The notes below the pieces were generated by a model. The model was not told where the DNA came from and did not search any database. It saw nothing but the letters and a program-made list of their open reading frames with translations. Of a stretch of DNA of 64,000 nt, positions 16,916 through 26,849 are shown piece by piece. The translations under genes and the position numbers were made by a program. The stretch lies in contig QANY01007439.1 in assembly GCA_003255025.1 (NCBI GenBank), forward strand, positions 1-64,000, written 5' to 3'. Every line of letters starts with the position of its first letter. Within the stretch, counting starts at the first letter, position 1. Source of the stretch: Datisca glomerata. Its lineage: Eukaryota; Streptophyta; Magnoliopsida; Cucurbitales; Datiscaceae.

Positions 16916-17210
16916 TTTAGTAAAAAATTATTGACATATTAGAAAACTTGCTATTTATCCAAAACTATTGAAAAACTGTTATTTCTTAAAACAGCCCCCC
17001 AAAACTTATCTATTCTGTAAAATTTCTCAAATATTTATGCCTCAGCCTCTGCCTGAGGTTATATGTTTGAAACATGGTATACATAAATCCATGTAGGATT
17101 TGGAACTTGACAAAAAAAACTGGGCAAATGACATAAAAACTTACAAAACATTTGGGTAGCTGCATTGTAGTTCAAAAACCTTTAACTTAAACATTTTAAT
17201 CTATAAACCT

Positions 17211-17270
17211 ATTAGAATGAATTTGATGTTATAGCAAAGTATTAGAATGAATTTGATGTTATAGCAAAGT
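17211..17270. repeat. Exact 30-bp tandem duplication
   Basis: The 30-bp unit at 17211-17240 (starting ATTAGAATGAATTTGATG) is repeated without change at 17241-17270. A related but diverged TATAGCAAAGTATAACATACATTAG phrase follows twice, near 17260 and 17325. Identity of the two copies suggests a recent slip. Confidence 0.9.
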
Positions 17271-17584
17271 ATAACATACATTAGAGGGTGAAGTATAAAC
17301 ACAGTTGCTGGTGTTATAACAAAGTATAGCATACATTAGTGGGTAATTTCTAAGAAGTGCTTTGTTTAAAAGTTAACCTTTTAAATTTGATTGAACATGA
17401 GAGTGTGCTTATAACAAGGAGGCTAGGCCTCCATGCTATATTTTTGAAGTTGTTTTGCGGTTTTTTAGATTAAAAATAGATAGTCTGAAATTACATATAT
17501 GTTAAATGTTAATGGTTGAAGGTGAAATAATCTCAACCGCACATCTATGGTTGCTCTCCTTTTGGCTGGAGAGTTATCTTAGCC

Positions 17585-18189
17585 TGAGAATCTGAAAAAC
17601 ACAAACAAAGAACCCGAATGATAAAGAGAACCGAGAGGTGGTTTTCTCACCTAAGGGCTTCTGATGCCTAAGTCAGTATTCCAGTATAATTTTGGTAGAG
17701 TTTTCCTAAGGGGAGAGTTGTTTACCTCCTTCTGGAATAGATGGAGGTATTTATACCTGAACCTTTACCGAAGGAAGCGTGTCGAAGAAGTTGTTTTGAC
17801 GATTTAGGGGTGGCATTTAATGTCCTTGTCCCCCAAGCTAGCATAAAGGTCGAGGTGACTCAAAAGGGTCATGTCTAACATGGGGCAGCAATTAGATGTT
17901 TGAATCAAGGGGAGAGTAGGAGGATGCTACCTTAACTTTTACTTTCGACGGGTAATGATGATGCTGACGTTAAGTGGTTATCCAGATTTTCAGGTCTTTT
18001 GACGAGTATTCCTTGCTCCTTATGAGCTCTGTTCTGCTTGACTTGCCTTGATCGTGGTTTGGTGAGGTCACGTAGAGTGAAGCACATGACCCTTTGGCTA
18101 AGGCTCGACTGTCCTCATATGTGATGAGGTGTGGTGATGTCCGGGCACATGTCATGCATTTATCGGTCTTGCAAGAAATTCTCATAACA
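17585..18189 (-). repeat. 3' LTR of a Tat-like gypsy element fragment
   Basis: On the minus strand this 605-bp segment starts TGTTATGAGAATTTC at 18189 and ends TTTTCAGATTCTCA at 17585 (TG...CA). Directly before its start lies a polypurine tract, AACTGGGGGAAAC on the minus strand (18190-18202), as expected for a 3' LTR. A TATA box (TATAAATA, minus strand) is at 17748-17755. The rest of this element is represented only by the adjoining 18190-19100 piece. Confidence 0.7.
17748..17755 (-). promoter_or_regulatory. TATA box of the Tat-like LTR
   Basis: TATAAATA on the minus strand, about 435 bp from the LTR start. Its position inside the LTR and agreement with the inferred orientation support a retroelement promoter. 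Confidence 0.5.
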
Positions 18190-19100
18190 GTTTCCCCCAG
18201 TTGAGGATTTTGTGTGGTCCTTGCCCGCCTGGGTCTGAAGATATCTGCACCTTGCCCTGAGCATACTAAAACCGTTTAAGAGCTTCATTCCTTTGAGCAA
18301 CTCATGTGGGCGTAACCCTGTCCTGTTGGAGTACCCTTGTCAATCAAGCCTATCCCGGAGGTAAATTCTCACGCATGCGGTCCCGAGTTTGTCAAATTTG
18401 AAATTTGCCGTCTCTCGAGAGTAATGGTAATGATGGAGCATAAAGGAGGGGTGCATGGGTGACGTTTGGGTTTCCTGAGTTTACCAAAGCTTCATATGTA
18501 CATCATCGAGTGCGTAGGCGACGTTTGGTTTCCTGAGCTTATCCCGTCAGTTCGTGAACTGGTGGCTTCCTGGCATGTTGGATTACTTCAACGGTCCCAA
18601 TCGTCATTTACTCTAAGGTCTATAAATGAGTGGTTTTCTTCTTCGTACCTCCCACCCTTGTCTACCTGAGAGAAATGGGCTCTTTAACGACTTCCTCTTC
18701 TGCCCTCCGAATCCCTTCTCCCTACGAAATCGAGAGTTTTCTTCTCCCTAGGGGGCCTTTCATCGTGAGGACTTCCTCTGAATCTTTTCTTCCACATTCG
18801 TCGACTAGGCCCACGTCTACTCTCTGTCGGCGACTAGGCACCATACCTTGAGGCTATCAGCTTTTGGTTTCTCAACAATTTCTTTGCTGCTACTGAACCT
18901 TTTGTGGTAATTTCTTTCTCCTTTCGCCTTCTCTTTTCTTCTTCTTTTTTTCTCTAGGTATTTCATCTTGTCTGGGAGATTTAGAGAGTTCCGCTGTTCG
19001 TATGGATTCAAACTCTCTGACCGAGGTTGTTGTTTCTCGTGCTGACCCTAACTGTCGTGCTAGCCCAAGCTGGAGTTCTATCACTTAGAGTGTAAGTAAA
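18190..19100 (+). pseudogene. Antisense extra-ORF region of the Tat-like element fragment
   Basis: Next to the 3' LTR and on the strand opposite to it lies a CT-rich leader with its own TATAAAT (18621). An ATG at 18675 opens a frame to 18851 (MGSLTTSSSALRIPSPYE...), then further fragments such as MDSNSLTEVVVSRAD near 19000 are interrupted by stops. Ty3/gypsy elements of the Tat group are known to carry an extra ORF between pol and the 3' LTR, often in antisense. Position and strand fit that, but the protein itself is too broken to classify. 19101-19216 is unassigned. Confidence 0.45.
18621..18627 (+). promoter_or_regulatory. Possible TATA box for antisense transcript
   Basis: TATAAAT, 54 bp upstream of the ATG at 18675, followed by a pyrimidine-rich leader. 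It points opposite to the LTR promoter at 17748. Confidence 0.4.
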
Positions 19101-19216
19101 TGGATTCAAAGATCATGATTCATGGTGAAGTATATGTGTTAAACATCACTTAGAGTGTACCTAAACAATAGCTCTTTATGTATTAAGATCAACTTCATCA
19201 CTTCACGCATTGTAGA

Positions 19217-20120
19217 TGATGAAAATCTAAAGTCAATTGAGATGCCACACTCAGAGGATGATGAGCTTATGATCCTGAAAAAAAGAATGATGAATGATTA
19301 TATCGACATTAGTATGGTGCCCAGTCTAATGCACTCTGACAATCAAGTTAGTGAAATATTTATAAGAGAATGTATTGGACTCAAAGAGAATGTATCAGAG
19401 TTAGAGAGAATGCATACTGTTTAAATGAGGGTCACCATCTATTTATAATGATTCTATATCAGTCAACTGTCTATAATCGATGTATCTTCCTCCTTATTCA
19501 TACAAGGAAGGAAGATATTTATGGAGAATTTCCTTCAAATCTGCGGATTTTGTTATGATTTTATCCCTTTTAACAACCCAAAAATTTACTTTTAGGGTTG
19601 TTGTGTAGCCGTTTTTTCATTGTATGACTGATTATCACATTTTTATCGCATCAGAGAGTGGGTCTCAGCTATCTTATGTAACTCAGCCATGGATGTGGGA
19701 GGACCACGATCATGATGGTTTATAAACGGGGACCTCGTCCATCTAGGTGACCTCGATCGTAAAGGTGGTCTGGGGACCTCGACCATCATAGTGGCCTCAG
19801 TCATAGATGGGACCTCGTCCATCATGGTGACCATGAGCATGGAGGAGACCTCAACCATCATGGTGACCTCGGTCATGAAGGAGATCTCGGCCATCACGGT
19901 GGCCTCTGTCATAGTGGGGACTTCGCCCATCATAATGGCCTCTGTCATAGTGGGGACTTCACCCATCATAGTGGCCTTGGTCCTAGAAAGGTTGGTTCAG
20001 GGTGAAGGACCTTTGGTTTGGACTATATAAGGGGCCATCCCTTGGTGAAGAAGTTTTGGGCCTTGCCTACAAGTCTCAATGGAAGTGATCCTTAGCCCAA
20101 ATGTTTTTTTATCCCCCATA
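19217..20120 (-). repeat. gypsy-1 3' LTR
   Basis: It aligns with 41190-41989 from TGATGAAAATCT (19217) to the AAGTCTCAATGGAAGTG region (20087). It ends at 20120 beside a polypurine-like tract, AAGTGGGGGCAAAC on the minus strand (20121-20134). Minus-strand TATAAATA lies at 19440-19447, mirrored by TATATATAAAT in the other LTR near 41390. It includes a 36-bp minisatellite. 20019-20030 also has TATATAAGG on the plus strand. Confidence 0.8.
19680..19985. repeat. 36-bp minisatellite inside the gypsy-1 LTR
   Basis: Degenerate units of 36 bp of the type GACCTCGGYCATCATGGTGRCC occur here; two successive clean units start at 19919 and 19955. In the plus frame this gives a 12-residue repeat (VGTSPIIMASVI). 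A homologous array lies at about 41600-41880 in the other LTR, so it belongs to the LTR. Open frames here on both strands are repeat artefacts. Confidence 0.85.
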
Positions 20121-20134
20121 GTTTGCCCCCACTT

Positions 20135-20699
20135 CTCGAGTCTAAAGCATAACGCTAGATTCAGGAAGTATGTACTGGTGTGAGCCATGAGTTTTTGTCT
20201 GACGCTCTTGCTTCAAAATGTCAGAATCATCAGTCCTATACTGTCATGGCACGTTCAAGCTTAATACCTTGAACGTGTGATATCTGAGTGCTTCATCATG
20301 GGTGTGATATCCGAGTGTTTCATATTGAAAAGGCAAGCGTGTGGCATCCGAGCTTAATCACATGGCCTAGCGTTTCATCTTGTAAGATCACCACACTCCT
20401 TCATATGAGGTTGAGCATCTCATCGCGCCCATGCATTTCATCATATAAGGCCGAGTTTTATACGAGCGTGAGCATCATGTCCATTTGTTTCATCATATGA
20501 GGCTGAGCATTTCTCATAAGGAAGCATCATGCCCCTCCATTTCATCATATAGGCTGAGCATTTGGTGATGTGGAAGCATCATGGTGGCATCCCATCATGC
20601 ATTGTGAAAGAACTTTAGGCTAGGCCACATGTCACCTGCTGATTGGTGGAACTATCACATCCTTGCACAATTTATGAACATATTTTTTTATCTCAACTA
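20135..20699. repeat. Repeat-rich segment between the gypsy-1 3' LTR and the antisense ORF
   Basis: The segment contains irregular repetitions of TTTCATCATATRAGGCYGAGCATTT and AAGCATCATG, mostly 20400-20600, plus GTGTGATATCYGAGTG twice near 20275-20315. No supported coding sequence. Confidence 0.5.
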
Positions 20700-21675
20700 T
20701 TGATCCGAGGAGGTGATGATCTTAGCCCTTGAATTCAAATTTTCACCTTTTAACTTTCCCGCTGCTCCTATTCAATTTTTTACTTTTATTCTTCTCTCAT
20801 CCCTATCTTCTCCATGCCACTCTCTATCCCTCAAAGACCATTCAGCTTCTTCTTTCTTTTTTCACCATTTTTCTCTCTTTTCAAGCTTTTGGTTTTTCTC
20901 TGTTCCATTTGTGAGGGGATTTTTTGAATTGGTTACTCTGGTGAATTTTTCCCGATAACAAGGTTAGTGTTCTTCCCTATTCATTTATATCTTTTCATTT
21001 TTAAGGTAATTTGTGAAAGGGTTTTGTGATTTCCATTGAGTTTATTTTAAGTCTTTAATGGATTTGAAATTTTTAGCCGATACTCTGGCGGCTAGGGCCT
21101 TTGTTTAGATTATTTTTTAATATTATTTTCATATAGTTCGTGTTTGTCCTAGCCACCAAGCATGTCCGACCTCTCCAACCATATGAACATCCTTCTGGCT
21201 AGTGATTCAGGATCGTTAGATCAAGCCGAGCCTTCTGTCATTCGAGCATTCATGACTGAAGCCATGGTCACAGATTCTTACTCTGATGATGTCGTGCCTT
21301 TAACGATAAGTTTGAGGGTTGTGGACTCGGGAGTGACCGTAGGTATGACGTCTTAGGGTCCGAGTGTGACTGGGGGTCTAATGTCTGAGGGTGCTCAGAT
21401 TATATCATCCTCTCATGTAGGGACTAGCTCTTCCCGATTTAGTGTCAGTGTCTTTACTGAGTCACATCTATAGGGGTTTCACGTCGAGAATGGTATTCTA
21501 GAGTCCATTGTGATGAGGCTTCCTTACATGTCCAAGCCCCCGATCAATTCCCCTTATGAGAGATAGGTATGATTTAGGAGCATCCATTCAAAAATGGCCT
21601 TAGGCTTCCCCTACTAAACCTTATAAGGATTGCCTTCAAACTTTATAATATTGCACTCAGTTAGTTGTTGTCCAA
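20700..21675 (+). pseudogene. gypsy-1 antisense extra ORF, 5' part
   Basis: A pyrimidine-rich, probably untranslated leader (20740-21160) precedes an ATG at 21162. The frame runs 64 residues (MSDLSNHMNILLASDSGS...) and then has scattered stops. Related coding sense continues to 21675, with a hydrophobic ALGFP-type segment near 21597. At 21676 the frame is cut by the Athila-like 3' LTR and resumes at 33364. The combined piece resembles in layout the plant proteins annotated as putative transposase/retrotransposon-associated, which accompany Tat-like gypsy elements. The function is unknown. Confidence 0.5.
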
Positions 21676-23123
21676 TGTCGAGTGATGTGTATACATAAGT
21701 GCACATGTCATTAACAAGTAATAAAGTGATAAGTGAGTATTGATCTCCATATGGACTGTTGAGAAATAGGCAATAAAATGGACCAAATTAAATATAATTG
21801 AAAAATACAGTAGCAACAGTGATTGATTTCAAATAACTCAAAAGTTAAAGTAGAAATGATAATGCTAAGTAAATTAGCTTCAAGTGACACTTACAGAATA
21901 TAAGATTAAGTTTAGTACTAATGGTGTATTTAATGATAAAGAGAGCTAGCATGGTTTAATCCCCTGTCCATTAATATTTCTAGTTAAATATGTTCTTGTT
22001 GCTATAACATTCTAATAGCATTAACCTCGACTCATAAGCACAATCGATTTACATCCTTGCGATCTTTAACTCTAAACTTAATTAACTTATTCCTAAGCCT
22101 AATTCAGATTAGAGTGTCTCTTATTAGTTCCAGCTGATTAGTTTACAAGGTGAGCATATATGCCTATACTACTCACTAAATACTTAGTTCTACATGATTT
22201 GAGTACTCAAGCATCATTCAAGCTATTTTCATTAAATGAATCATTTTCAATATTTAATCTAACTTGCATTTTACTAAAGATGGAAAGTCAATAATAAAAT
22301 TTGAACATTAAGTACCCTTAAATGCAATGCTAAAAGGGACTGAGCAACAAAATTTCATTAACTAGGAATAACACCTTCAAGGTTCATTACTCATACTAGC
22401 TAAAAGTATTAGCTCATAATGAGTTTTTGAATAGATTCAATTACAAACATTTTCATAGCCATTTCATAGAAAATGAACCAAGGTGGAGAAATACGGTAAG
22501 TAAAATAATGCTAAGAAAGAAGAAAGAGAGAAGGGAATAAACGAATATCATCTCTTTGTCTTCTTCTTCAAATCTTCGATTCCTTTTTATCCTTCTTTTT
22601 GCGTCCTTGCTCTGTAAAATGTCTCCTTATTTTCAGCAAGAATGTCGGCTCCTTCCTCAATTGGATGTACTTTTTATTTAAGGAGCCTTGGGATTAGGGC
22701 TTCATTATTCTAACAACAACACATGTCAAGTAGCTATAAGATGGGGACCATGAAAAAGGCGTTGCTTGGTGGATAACTAACTCAGAGCGCATGAGCATCT
22801 TCTCTCTTTTCAGCGCCAACTGGACTACATGACTAATCCTCCTGCCAAGTGTGCACGAGCATTGCTATAACAACAATAGAATCAAATACAACACTTCTCC
22901 AGCCACCAAACTTCCAAGGCCACCTACATAGGGGGCACAATGTTATGCACAAAACTGCTCAAAAGCCATAAAGAAAGCTAGCAAAGTTGCAAAAAACCAA
23001 ACAAAAAGCTAAACTAAAAAGAAATGACATAAACTCAACAATAAAGTGTTACAACTCTCTAAGATAGGCAATACTTAAGGATTAAAGATACAAAGATAAC
23101 TATAAAATCTTAGAGTTATCACA
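21676..23123 (-). repeat. Athila-like 3' LTR
   Basis: On the minus strand it starts TGTGATAACTCTAAG at 23123 and ends CACATCACTCGACA at 21676. It is preceded by the polypurine-like tract AAGTTTGGAAG (23124-23134, minus strand). It aligns over its length with 31939-33363, and its outer parts resemble 62212-63622 on the opposite strand. Confidence 0.85.
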
Positions 23124-24599
23124 CTTCCAAACTTAAAGTATTACTTTTCCTCGAGTGATGATAACCAACACAAAAGTCTCTTAAAAGAAGTACATTTAAC
23201 ACTACCACCCCCAAACTTATTAGTTCTGCTTTTCAATGAAAGCTAGAAATCTAAGCCCACTAGTCAACCTGCTCAACACTTTTAAGCACAAATGAACAAG
23301 AAGCTTAATTTTTTCTCTCAAATTTACTGAATTGAGATGCTATCCTAATTCCTTTCATTGTATGTGTGCTAGAAGCTAGAGTTGCTCATTCAAATTGCTT
23401 AAGATACTTTAAACCATGATCATAGACGTAACCTATGCACTCTATCTAGGAAACCTATCTCAACAGCAAACAACACACATAAAGAAGATTACAAAGCGAA
23501 GGGGAAAAACAGTTACGTGAAGAACACAAGGGAATTGTAAACACTAAGCTGCAATCTTTGTATTTTAATAGCTTCTCCTTCTCTTTTTTTTTTTTTTAAT
23601 TAGAATTCCTCTATGTTATAATGTCTTTTTACGTGAATAGTCAACACTTGTGGTGAAGACACCTGGTTACTCAGTAATAAAACATGCAAGGTTATTATCT
23701 CTTTAATTTGCTATTTCTTTTGATAATGCTATAACAAGCTCATGTCTCTGGCTACCTTTTGACGTGAATGACAAAATTGTCATGAATGCACCCAGTTACG
23801 CAGCAACCTAAAACAGAGGAGCCATTCCAACCTTTTTTATTCATGAAAATTTTCTTTGAAACCAAACAAAGCAGCAAGATGACATACAAACAATTCTAAC
23901 AGAGATTTCCCCCCAAACTTGAGTATTTGCTATGATGAACAACTATAGTACTGCCTACTAGATGCTCTAGGTGCACAATAAGAGTATTAAGCCTTACTCA
24001 AATTTAAAGTATCCTAAACTTCCCCAAAACACCTAACTCCCTTCTTAGTGCAAAGGGAAATGGAACTAGTCTAAACACTCTAAATTTAGCATGATTTGAG
24101 AATAACTAACATTCTATCAGCCTTTATTTCCTTCATTTTCATTTTTTTAACTTTTTATTGATTGAATAGATTGACAACAAGGATTAAACTAAAAACTCAA
24201 AAAGAAAACATAAATAGCATCCTAAAAACAATTGACAGACACCAAAAGAACTTTCAAATATAATCCTATTGAAAATGGCATAGGCCCCTCCCCTAAACTT
24301 AAGATTTGTAGTGTCCCCAGTGTAATAGCAAAACAATAACTAAAAACCATAAACATAAATTTTCCTTGTTTAAATCAAACAGTAGAAACCATAATCAAAT
24401 ATTACCATAAACTAGAAAGAAGATAGAAATAGTAAGCAAGATAAAAAGAAGGAGCCGAAAAGGTACTCCCCTGATATTGCTGCAAGTTGTTGCATCAAAT
24501 TAACAGCTTTCATTGATTGGAAGAGCTCTTAGGCCCACCTCTTTCCATAGAGGGAGCTTTAAGATTTGAAACCATTTTCTTTACTAATTAAATTTATAC
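23124..24599 (-). other. Non-coding stretch between env-like ORF and 3' LTR of the Athila-like element
   Basis: The polypurine tract is at its left edge. Otherwise it is AT-rich with no frame I can support. The words AACACCTGGTTACTCAGTAA / CACCCAGTTACGCAGCAA recur near 23660 and 23790. Confidence 0.5.
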
Positions 24600-26123
24600 T
24601 TGAAGTTTATCCTCTAGGGACTATTCTTTTTCAGCTGTCTTAAGCTTCTTTTTGGCACTTGCACTAGAGCCAGATGCTTCTGCTTCCTTCTTCTTGTCAA
24701 CTGATTTCCCCTTGGACTTGGCAAATTAGGGGGAATGCTCTTCTTTCTCAGGGTGCTTATTCTCTTGAATAGGGGTTAGCAATTTTCTTTTCCCCTTGTC
24801 CTTTACTTTCTTGGGTGATTGATTTTATGGTGGTGCAGGTTCTACTTCCTCTTCACTCTCTTCAACCCCTTCCTCTTAATTTTCCTCATCCTCATCCTCA
24901 CTTTCTTCTTTTTCCTCTTCACTTTCAACTAGATCATCCTCCTCCTCAACTCCTTCTTTAGTTTCAACTTCTTCCTCTGCTTCTAATTCTTCCTCATTCT
25001 TAGGGGCCACATCCTCTTAGCCAAACTGCTCCTCTCCAGCCTTCTCCACCTCTATTGTCTCCTCTTCTTCATCCTTCCAAGGTTGAAGAATGATGTCTGG
25101 AGAAGGAGGCAGGGGCCAAGCAGGCTTAGTTATTTTTTTCTAAAAGCTCTTTTATAGTGCATGGTCTCTAACTTGAGCATATTCCCAATATGTTCTAGTT
25201 TGGTGCTCTAGCTGTTGCAACAATTTTAGGCCTTTCCCTGCAGGGCTTCTTATTGTTCTTATCATATAAAGTACACAACATTAGGTTAATTTCAGTGGTG
25301 TCAACATAACCTTGCATACTTGCCTGCTTAGAGGATGACGGCTTCCCTGATGCCATTGGATCCTTACTCTTCCCTGCAGCAAATCTCGCTATAATCGTGA
25401 GAGTAATAGCTCCACGATTTACAAAAATTTCCATAGAACTCATGTAAGGGATCAGATTAATGAAACCCAATTTAGTCATCATATAAGGGAAGAAAAACAA
25501 CCTATTTTTTTCCAGCATAAATTATTATAGATGTAAAACATGCAACAAAAGAAATCTTTCTTGTGAAATTGTTTGAATGTGAGTAGTGGGCATGATGGAA
25601 GCACGGATGAAGTGATATAAACTTTAGCCCTAGCTTTTAGAGTTGACCTAAGACAAGTTCTACTTCCCTTAGTAGATACGCTATGCCGTTTAGTGCCAGA
25701 AATGGTTAACTCTTTCAAAATTACATTTAGCTTAGCCTCAATTATTTCTTCTACTAGAATAGAATACTCATCGTCTACATCATCTAGGTCTAAAATAGAA
25801 TTTATTGCCTTAGAAGTAAAAACAACGAGTGTACCTCTCAATGTAACATCTGTTTGTCTATGGTTTAGAAGATTTGCATAAAACTCCCTTACTAGGGGAA
25901 CCACAATGGCGTCATAGTGCGCATATAACCTCTCATAGCCTCTCTGTTTGATGATCAATGAAATATCTTTTGGACGGCCAAGGGAGGGGATGAGCTCTAT
26001 CATAAACCCATTTTCTTCATGAAATTGCTTCATGCGAATCTTCTTTTCGTACCTCTTTTCAGCCTCTTCATTGATGATTTTTTTAATAGTTATGGACTTC
26101 TTGGGCTGAACTTTTACTTTCAT
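24600..26123 (-). pseudogene. Athila env-like / extra ORF (putative plant transposon protein)
   Basis: The clean part is 25479-26123, 214 residues starting MKVKVQPKKSITIKKIINEE. It contains the segment RPKDISLIIKQRGYERLYAH followed by REFYANL, which is characteristic of the late ORF of Athila elements (often labelled env-like or putative plant transposon protein). An overlapping frame (25195-25518) continues it after a frameshift. 24840-25080 encodes a Glu/Asp-rich tail and 24640-24720 a Lys-rich stretch, broken by stops. No signal peptide or convincing transmembrane segment is seen, so a true envelope role is not supported here. Confidence 0.65.
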
Positions 26124-26849
26124 TTTTTGTGTTTCTTAAGTCTTTGTGAAACAAAGAGAGGCTTTCATGGGAAACATAATGGGGGGGGGGGTTTAGGGTT
26201 CTTAGGAAAAACAGGGCTTTGCACGAAGGTTTATTGAGGAAGAAGGGTTTTGAATTCGAAGGAGTTGCATGTGGGAAGTGGCAAATGGCTTTCAAATTTG
26301 AAGCCTATGAAACCTCTCCCTACTGTGCCACGTGTTGACCTCCACCGCTAATCAACAAAAATTTTCAAATCGAAGATATTTTGCGATAAATTTTGAAATT
26401 TTGCAAAATCTCAGTGCTTCACTGATTTGAGCACGAATATTTGGAGAGTATTTTGGCTGAGCTAGCACTATCTTGCTATATCATTCCTTTTTAGGTGTTG
26501 CAAGAATCAGCACCCAAAGATGCATCTCTCCATTTTCTAGATGTCCTCTCGATGGGCCCCTCATATTGTTCTTCCTTGCAAAAACAATCGTACACGATCT
26601 TTTTAGCTAAGATAGCGAAATTAAATGAAGATAATTGATGAAATTTTTTCTTATTAAATGAGGAACATTCTCCAATGATGATGGGAATAAAAGAGATAGA
26701 TGAGAGATATTCGTGATTAAAGAGAGATATTCTAACATAATTGAAATAAAGACAGATAATAACAAAATAAAATATACTAAAATGAAATTAAAAACTTTGG
26801 GTTTCATCCCATAAACACTTGTTTTATGTCTTCAACCTGACTTGGGCTT
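26124..26849 (-). other. Spacer between pol and env-like ORF
   Basis: This is an AT-rich spacer with a G10 run at about 26182-26191. A minus-strand open frame at 26607-26807 translates to a hydrophobic peptide but has no family resemblance, and I treat it as chance. Confidence 0.45.

Noticed and set aside
19643..20030. Repetitive proteins on both strands
   Set aside because: They are generated by the 36-bp minisatellite, whose unit is a multiple of three.
20713..20958. Hydrophobic 81-residue ORF, possible membrane protein
   Set aside because: The region is a pyrimidine-rich leader; Leu/Phe/Ser-rich translation is expected from CT-rich DNA.
24600..26123. True viral envelope gene
   Set aside because: The name env-like is used for this ORF in Athila elements, but no signal peptide, cleavage site or convincing transmembrane segments can be seen here.
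26607..26807. Membrane-spanning env fragment of the Athila-like element
   Set aside because: It is AT-rich and separated from the late ORF by a spacer; no conserved residues and no upstream signal peptide, so the hydrophobicity is compositional.
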